Positions 43,462-51,238 of a DNA stretch of 64,000 bases are shown here, one piece after another. This stretch comes from Trebonia sp964581815 (GTDB lineage: Bacteria; Actinomycetota; Actinomycetes; Streptosporangiales; Streptosporangiaceae): positions 69,517 through 133,516 of the forward strand of contig CAZORE010000005.1 in NCBI GenBank assembly GCA_964581815.1, in the 5' to 3' direction. The stretch's first letter is position 1. Each line of letters opens with the position of its first letter. The notes below the pieces were generated by a model. That model ran no database searches. It saw only the letters and a program-made list of their open reading frames with translations, and was not told the DNA's origin. Made by a program: the position numbers and the translations under genes.

Positions 43462-45106
43462 TGGTCCGGTACCTCCCCCGTAGCAGCGCGGACATCCGGC
43501 GCTGCCCTTCCACATCGGCGAACGCGGCGAACCGCCGCTCGAAGTCGGCTCGCGCCGCGCGCTGCCGGGCCGCGAGGCCTGCCGTGATCTCTCCCATCGC
43601 GAGCAGCGTCACGGCCGGCGCCTCGCCCGCCGCGAGCATCGCGGCGGCGAGCGCCCTGATCTCGCCGATCTGCACCTCGGTGTCCTGGAACTCACCGAGG
43701 CAGTCCTGCAGCCGCTTGAGGTCCGTGATCACCTTCGCGTACCCGGCCGGATCGTGCAGCGGGGCGAAGAACTCAAGCGCGTACCGCAGTTCCTTGCAGC
43801 GCTTGCGCAGGTCGTGCAGGCTCTCGGCGGGCGAGTCAGGGGTGATCGCCACACCCCGCTTGGCGACCCGCGTGAAGGTCGCCCTGGTGCGCTCCATGGC
43901 GAGCAGCCCCGCCGTCTCCCCTTTTGACCGTACCGAACGGGAGCGGCCTTTCCTGGCTGGCTCGGCGGCTTCCTCAGCCGCGGCGACCAGCTTGGCCCGC
44001 CACTGGCTGGTCAGGGCGGTGAACCTGGCCGAGCGCAGCCCGCGGACCAGCGCGCGGAACTCCTTGCGCCGTCGCTGCTCCAGGTAGGCGCGGAACGGCT
44101 CGAGGTCGTCCGGCTTCGCCGCGGCCAGGCCGCGGGCCGTCTCCTCGAAGTCGAGCAGGTGCACGTCCAGGTCCCTGGTCGGCGTCGTCAGGTCGCCGAC
44201 CCACTTGAACTCCGCGGCGAAGAACGCGAGCTCGCCGGCGCTCATCCCGGTGACCGCGTCGCCGAACAGCTTGAGCGCGCTCCTGGTCCGCCGCACGCTG
44301 ACCCGCAGGTCGTGCAGGAACTCAGTGTCCGTGTCGGCGAGCACGCCCGCCACGTTCGCGTCGATGGTGTCGAGCAGGCGCAGCAGGATGGCGGCGGCCG
44401 CCGCTCCGGCGGGCATGGCCGCGGTGATGGCCGCGTCGACCTTGTTGGAGTAGTCGCCCGGGCGCCGGCCGACGGCGCGCAGCGCGTCGACGAACAGCGG
44501 CTCGGCCGCGGGCCGGACGCCGGGCACGGCGGCGACCAGGCGGGCGGCGCGCCGCGCCTGGCCCAGGTAGCCGCGGACCTCGGTGACCGCGAGCCGGGGC
44601 GGCAGCGGCTCCCGCCCGGCCAGGCTCGGGCGGGTGATGAGCAGCCGGGCGACCGTCTTGCCGTCGGCGTTAAGCAGCCGGTAGAGATGAGTCGCGGTGC
44701 TCGCGGTGGCGACGGGCAGCAGGGCGCGCGGCGCGACCAGGCCGCCGATGCGGGCGCTGACCGGGCCGGCCGGCAGGCTGGCGAGCAGGTGCGGTCGGGA
44801 CGCCAGCCAGCCGGTTACCAGCTGGGTCGCGCCGCTGCCCGGCGCGCCCGGCTTGCTGGCGGACACGCGCAGCTCGCCGCCGCCACGGCCAGGGACGAAC
44901 TCCAGAATGAGGCCGGCCTTGTATAGCCGCCAGTCGAACGTGTCCAGCCACGTGGTGCGCCGGTCGGCGCCGGGGGTCGCGACACCGTGGCGCTCGGGCT
45001 GCACGTCGAATTCTGTCGCAAGCGCCGCGAGCACGCCGGCCGAGATGTCGTCCCATGACCGCACATCGTCACCGTCGGCTGTGAAGCCTGCCAGGTCAGG
45101 GGTCAC
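43439..45106 (-). CDS. CHAD-domain protein with degenerate CYTH-like N-terminus
   Basis: A 555-residue protein. Residues 1-235 look like a CYTH/triphosphate-tunnel fold (TTWLDTFDWRLYKAGLILEF, LAVTEVRGYLG) but the ExExK motif is missing. Residues 260-555 form a CHAD domain with the two hallmark helices FLHDLRVSVRRTRSALKLF and SLHDLRKRCKELRYALEFF and many surface Arg/Lys. CHAD domains bind polyphosphate. The GTG at 45106 has AAGGAG 6 bases before it. Upstream (45107-45221) is an AT-rich stretch with GGTTAA repeated three times, a likely promoter region. The gene overlaps the ParA gene by 23 bases. Confidence 0.88.
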   Translation of the reverse strand: MTPDLAGFTADGDDVRSWDDISAGVLAALATEFDVQPERHGVATPGADRRTTWLDTFDWRLYKAGLILEFVPGRGGGELRVSASKPGAPGSGATQLVTGWLASRPHLLASLPAGPVSARIGGLVAPRALLPVATASTATHLYRLLNADGKTVARLLITRPSLAGREPLPPRLAVTEVRGYLGQARRAARLVAAVPGVRPAAEPLFVDALRAVGRRPGDYSNKVDAAITAAMPAGAAAAAILLRLLDTIDANVAGVLADTDTEFLHDLRVSVRRTRSALKLFGDAVTGMSAGELAFFAAEFKWVGDLTTPTRDLDVHLLDFEETARGLAAAKPDDLEPFRAYLEQRRRKEFRALVRGLRSARFTALTSQWRAKLVAAAEEAAEPARKGRSRSVRSKGETAGLLAMERTRATFTRVAKRGVAITPDSPAESLHDLRKRCKELRYALEFFAPLHDPAGYAKVITDLKRLQDCLGEFQDTEVQIGEIRALAAAMLAAGEAPAVTLLAMGEITAGLAARQRAARADFERRFAAFADVEGQRRMSALLRGRYRTSADIRDL

Positions 45107-45221
45107 CGCAACTCCTTCTTCCCAGCGTCGCTCACTCCGGAGTAGATTTAACCACATATCTCCAGTAAATGTATAATTGTGTTCATCTTCTATTAACCTT
45201 TTGTTAACCCTATTGGGTAGC

Positions 45222-46250
45222 TTAATTTATTTTGCCGGTTTCGGTAACAGGTAGTGGCCAGTCATAACCGGTTGCGGCGTGCACGTCGGCGGGGCGGGGC
45301 ATTCCGGCCTGGGTGCCCGGCCGCGTCGCCGCCGCCGCGGCGGCGGCCGCCGCGGCGGTGACCGCCTCCACCGGCGGGATTCCCGCGGCGAGGGCCACGG
45401 CGAGCGCGCCCACGAACGTGTCGCCCGCCCCCACGGTGTCGACGGCGTTGACCAGGAAGGCGGCCACCGTTCGTCCCTGCCCGTCGTTTCCCCGGTGGTA
45501 AGCCGCGCCGGCCGCGCCGGCGGTCACCACGGCATTCGCGGCGCCGGCCGCGACTAGGTCCGCCGCCGCGACGGCGGCGGCGTGAAGGCCGCTGACCGGC
45601 CTGCCGAGGACGGCCCCGGCCTCCGGCTCGTTCACCACCAGCCAGTCGGGGCGCGCCGCGACGAGGCCGGCCGCCTCCGGCGGCGCGGGCGCCAGGTTGA
45701 GCACGGTCAGCGGCCGCGGCTCCCGATCAGCGCACGCGGCGAGCGCCGCGGTGATCGCGGGCACCGGGACCTCGGCGCTGATCACCAGCACGGGCGGGGT
45801 GGGCGGGACAGACGGGGCGGGCGGGGCGGGCGGGACAGACGGGGCGCCCCCGCCCGTCGCCGCGACCTCGGCCGCGCCCACCTCGCGGTTGGCGCCGGGC
45901 GCGACGGTGATCATGTTCTCGCCCGCGTGGTCGACGGTGATCATGGCGATCCCGCTCGGCACGCCGGGCACGGTGCGGACGGACGCGTCGTCCACGGCCT
46001 CCGCGACCAGCGCGGCCCGCAGCGCCCGGCCGAAGTCGTCGTCGCCGACGCAGCCGACCATCCGCACGCCGATGCCGGACGGCGCGCCGAGCCGGGCGGC
46101 GGCCACGGCCTGGTTGGCGCCCTTACCGCCGGGCGCGAAGGCCGCCGCGCCGCCGAGCACGGTCGCGCCGGGCCCGGGCAGGGCCGCCACCGTGACCGAG
46201 ATGTCCATGTTGAGGCTGCCGAGCACCGTCAGCCGCGCGCTGAGATCCAC
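45222..46250 (-). CDS. rbsK: Ribokinase (PfkB family)
   Basis: A 342-residue sugar kinase phosphorylating ribose at O5. The N-terminal motif APGGKGANQAVAAARLG and the C-terminal catalytic motif NAVDTVGAGDTFVGAL are complete. A Pro-rich insertion near residue 135 (APSVPPAPP then APSVPPTPP) is made of a 27-bp tandem repeat at 45801-45846; a run of alanines precedes ATRPGTQAGMPRPADV near the end. The ATG start lacks a clear ribosome site. No ribose transporter is adjacent. Confidence 0.9.
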   Translation of the reverse strand: MDLSARLTVLGSLNMDISVTVAALPGPGATVLGGAAAFAPGGKGANQAVAAARLGAPSGIGVRMVGCVGDDDFGRALRAALVAEAVDDASVRTVPGVPSGIAMITVDHAGENMITVAPGANREVGAAEVAATGGGAPSVPPAPPAPSVPPTPPVLVISAEVPVPAITAALAACADREPRPLTVLNLAPAPPEAAGLVAARPDWLVVNEPEAGAVLGRPVSGLHAAAVAAADLVAAGAANAVVTAGAAGAAYHRGNDGQGRTVAAFLVNAVDTVGAGDTFVGALAVALAAGIPPVEAVTAAAAAAAAAATRPGTQAGMPRPADVHAATGYDWPLPVTETGKIN

Positions 46251-46456
46251 GACCGCACCGTACTCCTACCGCACCCCTGCCACCAGGCGGGCCAGCCGCC
46301 CGCGGCGACGGCCGCCGGCGGGGCCGGGCCCACGTTACGAATTGCCCGGCGTCGCCGTTGAGCCGAAGCCGGGCACCGTACGTGAATCCTTAGTAAGACG
46401 TTCCGTGACTATTTGGTCACGTTGTGAAGACATCGGGAAATGAGCGAGGAGCCGGC

Positions 46457-46783
46457 ATGCGGTACGCGGACGAGCTGGACGAGCAGTTGCGAGACCTCAG
46501 TCAGGTAATGCCGTCGCACCGCGGGCCGGCGGCCGGACGCGGCCGCATCAGGTACGCATTCGGCGGCGTGCCGCCGCGGGTCGAGCCGTGGGCCGCGGCA
46601 CCGCCAGGCCCGGCGCCGCACGCCGACGTGTGGGTGCTCGTGTGCGGCGGGATCGCGGCGGCGGCCGCCTTCGCCGCGGCGTTCATCGCCTCCGGCGGCA
46701 TGGCCGCCCACGCCGCGACGCCGTCCGCCCCGGCTCGCGCGATCGTCGTCCAGGCGTGCCCGACGGCCGTACCCGGCCGGTAG
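46457..46783 (+). CDS. Small single-pass membrane protein
   Basis: A 108-residue protein: charged N-terminus (MRYADELDEQLRDLSQ), Gly/Pro-rich linker and one membrane helix (WVLVCGGIAAAAAFAAAFIASGG), then a short tail with one Cys. GAGGAG lies 9 bases before the ATG. A CGTGAC-TATTTG-GTCACG dyad at 46404-46421 lies in the leader. No family recognised. Confidence 0.65.
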   Translation: MRYADELDEQLRDLSQVMPSHRGPAAGRGRIRYAFGGVPPRVEPWAAAPPGPAPHADVWVLVCGGIAAAAAFAAAFIASGGMAAHAATPSAPARAIVVQACPTAVPGR

Positions 46784-46818
46784 CGCGCCACGCCCGGGCC
46801 CGGCCCGATCCAATCGGA

Positions 46819-47577
46819 TTACCGCTCGGCTCTCGCTAGCTCGCGGAGTTGGCTGAGGGTGTCACCCGGGCGGCCCGCCAGGACCCGCGCGTTTGGCAGG
46901 CGCTCGCGGATTTCCCTGGCTTCCCTGGCGGCCAGCCGGGCCGCGCCGGCCGTCGCGGATGACAGGACGACCAGGCTCGCCCCGGTGTCGCCGGCGAGGC
47001 TGATGACCTCGTCGGCCGGGAGATCGGCGGCCAGGTGGTGGACCTGCCAGTGGTCTTCGCGCAGGCAGGCCGCGGCCATCATGGCCGGCAGCGCGTGCCG
47101 CTCGCCAGGAGGGGTCGCGGTCACGGCGACGCCGCGCGGGCGGCCCCGCGGCTGGTGGACGCGGGCGGCGATGAGCCGCTCGCAGATTGCGGTCGCGCGG
47201 TGCTCGGCGGCGATAGACAGTTCTCCCGCGACCCATTCCGCGCCGACCCGCCGGAGCGCGGGGGCGATGACCAGTTCGCACAGCTCGGCCAGTGGCACTC
47301 CCGCGGCGAGGCGCCCGAAGTCGTGCCCCGCCTGGGCCTCGTCGCCGACCGCGAGCGCCGCGTGCAACCGGTCGGCCTGCGCGGCCCAGTCCCTGACCTG
47401 GATCTCCCGCGACGGCTCGGCGCCAGCCGCCCGCCTGGCCAGCAAGACGCGCACGTCGCTCTCGCTCACCTCATAGCCGCGCGGCGTCTTCCGCGCGGGA
47501 AGCGTGCCCTGCCGCACCCAGCCGTAAGCCGTCTGGTAGTGCACGCCGAGTGCCTCAGCCGCGTCGCGTAGCTGCAT
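46819..47577 (-). CDS. MerR-type B12-binding regulator (CarH/LitR-like)
   Basis: A 252-residue regulator: N-terminal MerR-like HTH (LRDAAEALGVHYQTAYGWVRQ, in parts), a helical domain with the W-x9-EH motif (WVAGELSIAAEH), and a Rossmann B12-binding domain with the loop ATPPGERHALPAMM, in which His is the expected lower cobalt ligand. The usual E-x-H-x-x-G reads E-R-H-A-L-P. The family senses light through adenosylcobalamin: the dark tetramer represses, light breaks it up. The gene stands divergent from an FAD oxidoreductase/DUF1365/cyclopropane-synthase operon, the usual company of LitR in non-phototrophic bacteria. Light sensing itself is inferred. Confidence 0.87.
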   Translation of the reverse strand: MQLRDAAEALGVHYQTAYGWVRQGTLPARKTPRGYEVSESDVRVLLARRAAGAEPSREIQVRDWAAQADRLHAALAVGDEAQAGHDFGRLAAGVPLAELCELVIAPALRRVGAEWVAGELSIAAEHRATAICERLIAARVHQPRGRPRGVAVTATPPGERHALPAMMAAACLREDHWQVHHLAADLPADEVISLAGDTGASLVVLSSATAGAARLAAREAREIRERLPNARVLAGRPGDTLSQLRELARAER

Positions 47578-47651
47578 GCTGGTTCTCCAAGCTCTTATCT
47601 TTAGTGTAGTTTAGTTTCAATAAAATCGCGGACCGAAGGTGCGGAACGAGC

Positions 47652-47855
47652 ATGGGACTGACGTACTCAAGTGTGGTGCGCGCTGAGCCCGCCGGGGTGT
47701 TCGCCTGGTATTCCCGCCCAGGGGCCATCACGCGCCTGATGCCGCCGTGGCAGCCGGTGCGCGTGGTGCGGGAGGCACCTTCGGTCCGCGCCGGGCAGGC
47801 GGTCCTCGCGCCGCCCCACGCGGTGCCAATCCGGGACCTGACCGGTTCCGAATAA
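47652..47855 (+). pseudogene. Truncated SRPBCC (START-like) protein fragment
   Basis: A 67-residue frame beginning MGLTYSSVVRAEPAGVFAWY and continuing SRPGAITRLMPPWQPVRVV. This is the N-terminus of actinobacterial SRPBCC-SDR (TIGR01777-like epimerase) fusions, normally about 450 residues. After about residue 53 the similarity stops and a stop codon follows. It is the first frame after the promoter of the putative light-regulated operon, so it could be a translated remnant. The ribosome site (GTGCGGAACGAGC) is weak. Confidence 0.65.
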
Positions 47856-47884
47856 GGGGCCGGAGCAGCAACGGGAGGACCGGC

Positions 47885-49177
47885 TTGACTAGACGCAGAA
47901 TCGCCGTCATCGGGGGCGGCATCAGCGGGCTCACCGCGGCTCACATCCTGGCGCGCACCGACCAGGTGACCGTCTTCGAGGCCGACGGCCGGCTGGGCGG
48001 GCACGCCGACACTCACCTGGTCGCCGGCCCCGACGGGGCGCGAGTCGCCGTCGACACCGGGTTCATCGTCTATAACGAGCGGACGTACCCGCTGCTCACC
48101 AGGCTGCTGCAGGAGCTCGGCGTCGCCACCCGCGCGTCCGAAATGAGCATGTCGGTCAGCTGTGCCGGCTGCGGCGTCCGGTACGCGGGCAAGCGCGGCC
48201 TGCCCGGCCTCGGCGCGGGCCTGCCGCGGGGCGGGCCGCCGTACCTGCGGATGCTCGCCGAGGTACCGCGCTTCCACCGGGCCGCCAGGAGAGCGCTCGC
48301 GGCCGGCGAAGACACCGGCCTGTCTGTCGGCGAGTTCCTGCGGGCCGGCCGCTTTTCCGCCTACTTCACGGCGCATTTCGCGGCGCCGCTTGTCGCGGCC
48401 GTGTGGTCGTGCCCGCCGGACGCGGCGCTGCGCTATCCGGCCGGCTACCTGTTCGCGTTCCTGGCCAATCACGGGATGCTGTCCGTGTCCGGGTCGCCGC
48501 AGTGGCGGACCGTGGCGGGCGGCTCCGGACGCTACGTCGAGCGGATCGCGGCCGGGCTGGCCAGCGTGCGCCTGTGGTCCCCGGTGCGCTCGGTGCGCCG
48601 CCACCCCGACGGCGTTGAGGTACGCGACGCATCCGGTTCAGTGCTCGGCTTCGACGCCGCGGTCATCGCCACCCACCCCGATCAGGCGCTGCGGCTGCTC
48701 GACTCCCCCACCACGGCGGAACGCTCGGTGCTCGGCGCGTTCGGCTACACGAGCAACAAGGCCGTGCTGCACACCGACTCCCGGCTGCTCCCGCCGGGCG
48801 GCAGCGTGCGCGCGTCCTGGAACTACTTCGTTGACTGCCGGGACAGCGGCGACCGCACGGAAGGCGGTTCCAGCCCGGCCGGGACCGGGATCAGCTACTA
48901 CCTGAACCAGCTTCAGGGCCTGCCGCGCGGCGGCGGCAACCCCGACTACATCGTCACGCTCGGCGGGCGGCAGGACGTGGACCCGGCCCGCGTCATCGCC
49001 CTGATGGACTACGCTCACCCCACTTACACGCGCGAGTCGGTGGCCGCGGGGCGCCGCCTGCCGGACCTGAACACGGCGGTCACGGCGTTCGCCGGCGCCT
49101 ACCACGGCTGGGGCTTCCACGAGGACGGCTGCCGTTCCGGCGCGGCCGCGGCGCGGGCGCTCGGCGGCACGTGGTGA
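47885..49177 (+). CDS. FAD-dependent amine-oxidase-like oxidoreductase
   Basis: A 430-residue flavoprotein starting IAVIGGGISGLTAAHILA (dinucleotide-binding GxGxxG), then VFEADGRLGGHADTH, VDTGFIVYNERTYPLL, and a C-terminal NTAVTAFAGAYHGWGFHEDG that closes the FAD site. The start is a TTG at 47885 with GGGAGGA five bases before it. This family always travels with DUF1365 and cyclopropane-fatty-acid synthase-like genes and is believed to oxidise or desaturate modified acyl chains; the exact reaction is not known. The 3' end overlaps the DUF1365 start. Confidence 0.9.
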   Translation: MTRRRIAVIGGGISGLTAAHILARTDQVTVFEADGRLGGHADTHLVAGPDGARVAVDTGFIVYNERTYPLLTRLLQELGVATRASEMSMSVSCAGCGVRYAGKRGLPGLGAGLPRGGPPYLRMLAEVPRFHRAARRALAAGEDTGLSVGEFLRAGRFSAYFTAHFAAPLVAAVWSCPPDAALRYPAGYLFAFLANHGMLSVSGSPQWRTVAGGSGRYVERIAAGLASVRLWSPVRSVRRHPDGVEVRDASGSVLGFDAAVIATHPDQALRLLDSPTTAERSVLGAFGYTSNKAVLHTDSRLLPPGGSVRASWNYFVDCRDSGDRTEGGSSPAGTGISYYLNQLQGLPRGGGNPDYIVTLGGRQDVDPARVIALMDYAHPTYTRESVAAGRRLPDLNTAVTAFAGAYHGWGFHEDGCRSGAAAARALGGTW

Positions 49178-49917
49178 CCGGGCCGCTCGCGGACGGCGCC
49201 GCGCTGTACGAGTGCCGGATCTTCCACGCCAGGCACGCGCCGCTACGGAACGCGTTCGCCTACCGCACCTACCAATGGCTCGTCGACGTCGACGAGCTGC
49301 CGCGCCCGACGGGCTGGCTGCGGCTGCTCGCCGGATTCCACGCGCGAGATCACCTGGACGACCCGGGGCGCACCATCCGCGCCCGGGTCGACGATTTCCT
49401 GCACGCTCACGGCGTCGACCTCGGCGGCGGGCAGGTGCTGATGCTGGCCCACGCCCGGGTGCTTGGCTACGTGTTCAATCCGCTGAGCGTGTTCTGGTGC
49501 CATCGCGCGGACGGGACCCTGGCCTGCGTCATCGCCGAGGTGCACAACACCTACGGGCAGCGCCACGCCTATCTCGTGCACACCGACGACCGGGGCCGTG
49601 CGCGGACGGAGAAGGAACTCTACGTCTCCCCGTATCACCCGGTCGACGGGTGGTACCAGATGAGCCTGCCGCGGCCGGGGCCGCGGCTGGCGCTCGGCGT
49701 GACCTTGCACCGGCCGAACGGCCACCGGTTCGTCGCCACCGTCCAGGGCCGCGGGGTGCCCGCCACCCTGCCCGCCCTATTGCGCGCGAGCGCGCGGCAC
49801 CCGTGGTCCACGGTCATGGTGTCCGCGCTGATCAGGTGGCAGGGCATCAAGTTGTACGCGCGTGGACTGCGGCCGGTGCCGCGGCCGGCGTCCATTGCTC
49901 ATCAGGGGGTTCAGTGA
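49171..49917 (+). CDS. DUF1365 protein
   Basis: A 248-residue protein: ALYECRIFHARHAPLRNAFA and YRTYQWLVDVDELP at the start, then HGVDLGGGQVLMLAHARVLG, YVFNPLSVFWC, EVHNTYGQRHAYLV and KELYVSPYHPVDGWYQM. These are the conserved blocks of DUF1365, of unknown chemistry but strictly linked to fatty-acid modification genes. Start is GTG at 49171 or 49174 (the second makes a GTGA overlap with the upstream stop); the stop overlaps the next start in the same way. Confidence 0.9.
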   Translation: MVTGPLADGAALYECRIFHARHAPLRNAFAYRTYQWLVDVDELPRPTGWLRLLAGFHARDHLDDPGRTIRARVDDFLHAHGVDLGGGQVLMLAHARVLGYVFNPLSVFWCHRADGTLACVIAEVHNTYGQRHAYLVHTDDRGRARTEKELYVSPYHPVDGWYQMSLPRPGPRLALGVTLHRPNGHRFVATVQGRGVPATLPALLRASARHPWSTVMVSALIRWQGIKLYARGLRPVPRPASIAHQGVQ

Positions 49918-51212
49918 CTAGCACGCAGCATGCCGCACGAGGGAATTCAGTGACCAGCGCACAGCGAGCCGCGACCCGGCTGATCGACCCGGGCCGGTGG
50001 CCCGACGTCGCCGCGGTGCGGGGGTCGGCGGCCCGCCGGGAGGTCGCCCGGGTGCTGTTCCTGGCGGCGGTGTCCCGGCTGCCGGTCCGGGTGCAGCTGG
50101 CTGGGGGGCGTCGCCATGGGGGCGGGCCGGCCAGCGCGCCGATGATGACCGTGCACAACCCGGGCGCCTTCTTCACCAGGCTCGGCGCGGGCGGGCTCAT
50201 CGGGTTCGGTGAGTCCTACCTGGCGGGCGAGTGGGACTGCGCCGACCTGACCGGCCTGATCACCGTCTTCGCCACGCATGTCCGCGACCTGGTTCCCGGG
50301 CCGTTGCCGCGGCTGCGCCGCATGGCAGTGCGCAGGCAGCCCGACGCGGACGCGCAGACCACGGACGGGGCTCGGCGCAACGTCAGCCACCACTACGACC
50401 TGTCCAACGAGTTCTTCGCCCTCTTCCTGGACGAAACCATGACCTATTCCGCGGCCCTGTTCGAGACCGCGGGCGACGGGGCGCCGGTCGCGGGCCCGCT
50501 GCTCGCACAGGCGCAGCGGCGCAAGGTCGATCGGCTGCTCGACGAGGCGAGGGTGGGACCCGGCAGCCGGCTGCTCGAGATCGGGACCGGCTGGGGCGAG
50601 CTGGCGATCAGGGCCGCCCAGCGCGGCGCCACCGTCCGCACGGTCACCCTCTCCGCGCGTCAGCGCGAGCTGGCGCTGCGCCGGCTGGCCGAACACGGCG
50701 TGGCCGACCGGGTCACGGTCGAGCTGCGGGATTACCGGGAAGTGGACGGCGAGTACGACGCCATCTGCTCGGTGGAGATGATCGAGGCGGTCGGGATGAG
50801 TTACTGGGACACCTACTTCACCCAGCTCGACCGGCTGCTCGCGCCGGGCGGGCGGATCGGCCTGCAGTCGATCACCATGCCGCACGACGCCATGATGGCG
50901 AGCAGGCACACCTACACCTGGATCCAGAAGTACATCTTCCCCGGCGGCCTGATCCCCTCGGTCACCGCGATCGAGGGCAGCCTCGCCCGCTCCACCCGGC
51001 TGCGCGTGGCCAGCCGGCTCGACTTCGGCGCCCACTACGCGCAGACGCTGAGCATCTGGCGGGACCGCTTCCTGGCCAGGCAGCACGAGGTCACCGCGCT
51101 CGGCTTCGACGACGTCTTCATCCGCATGTGGCTTTTCTACCTGTGCTACGCCGAAGCGGGCTTCCGGGCCGGTTACCTCAACGTCAGCCAGCTCACCCTG
51201 GAGCGGTCATGA
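49914..51212 (+). CDS. Cyclopropane-fatty-acid-phospholipid synthase-like SAM methyltransferase
   Basis: A 432-residue CFA synthase-family enzyme. After the N-terminal part (MMTVHNPGAFFTRLGAGGLI, GFGESYLAGEWDCADL) comes ARRNVSHHYDLSNEFFALFLDETMTYS (in parts), SAM loop LLEIGTGWGELAIRAA, CSVEMIEAVGMSYWDTYF, YTWIQKYIFPGGLIPS and FIRMWLFYLCYAEAGFRAGY. It adds a methylene or methyl group to unsaturated acyl chains. Two possible GTG starts (49914 and 49950) each have a G-rich ribosome site, and the surrounding sequence is duplicated. It is coupled to DUF1365 by a GTGA overlap. Confidence 0.92.
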   Translation: MTSTQHAARGNSVTSAQRAATRLIDPGRWPDVAAVRGSAARREVARVLFLAAVSRLPVRVQLAGGRRHGGGPASAPMMTVHNPGAFFTRLGAGGLIGFGESYLAGEWDCADLTGLITVFATHVRDLVPGPLPRLRRMAVRRQPDADAQTTDGARRNVSHHYDLSNEFFALFLDETMTYSAALFETAGDGAPVAGPLLAQAQRRKVDRLLDEARVGPGSRLLEIGTGWGELAIRAAQRGATVRTVTLSARQRELALRRLAEHGVADRVTVELRDYREVDGEYDAICSVEMIEAVGMSYWDTYFTQLDRLLAPGGRIGLQSITMPHDAMMASRHTYTWIQKYIFPGGLIPSVTAIEGSLARSTRLRVASRLDFGAHYAQTLSIWRDRFLARQHEVTALGFDDVFIRMWLFYLCYAEAGFRAGYLNVSQLTLERS

Positions 51213-51238
51213 CCAAGAGCACCGCGAGGCGCGGATGA
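51209..51238 (+). CDS. Nine-codon bridging ORF
   Basis: MTKSTARRG and a stop. The ATG overlaps the stop of the methyltransferase gene (ATGA) and the stop overlaps the ATG of the DUF523 gene (ATGA). It may relay terminating ribosomes from one gene to the next; it is too short for a folded product. Translation is inferred from the overlaps, and GAGGCGCG within it can serve as ribosome site for the next gene. Confidence 0.4.
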   Translation: MTKSTARRG

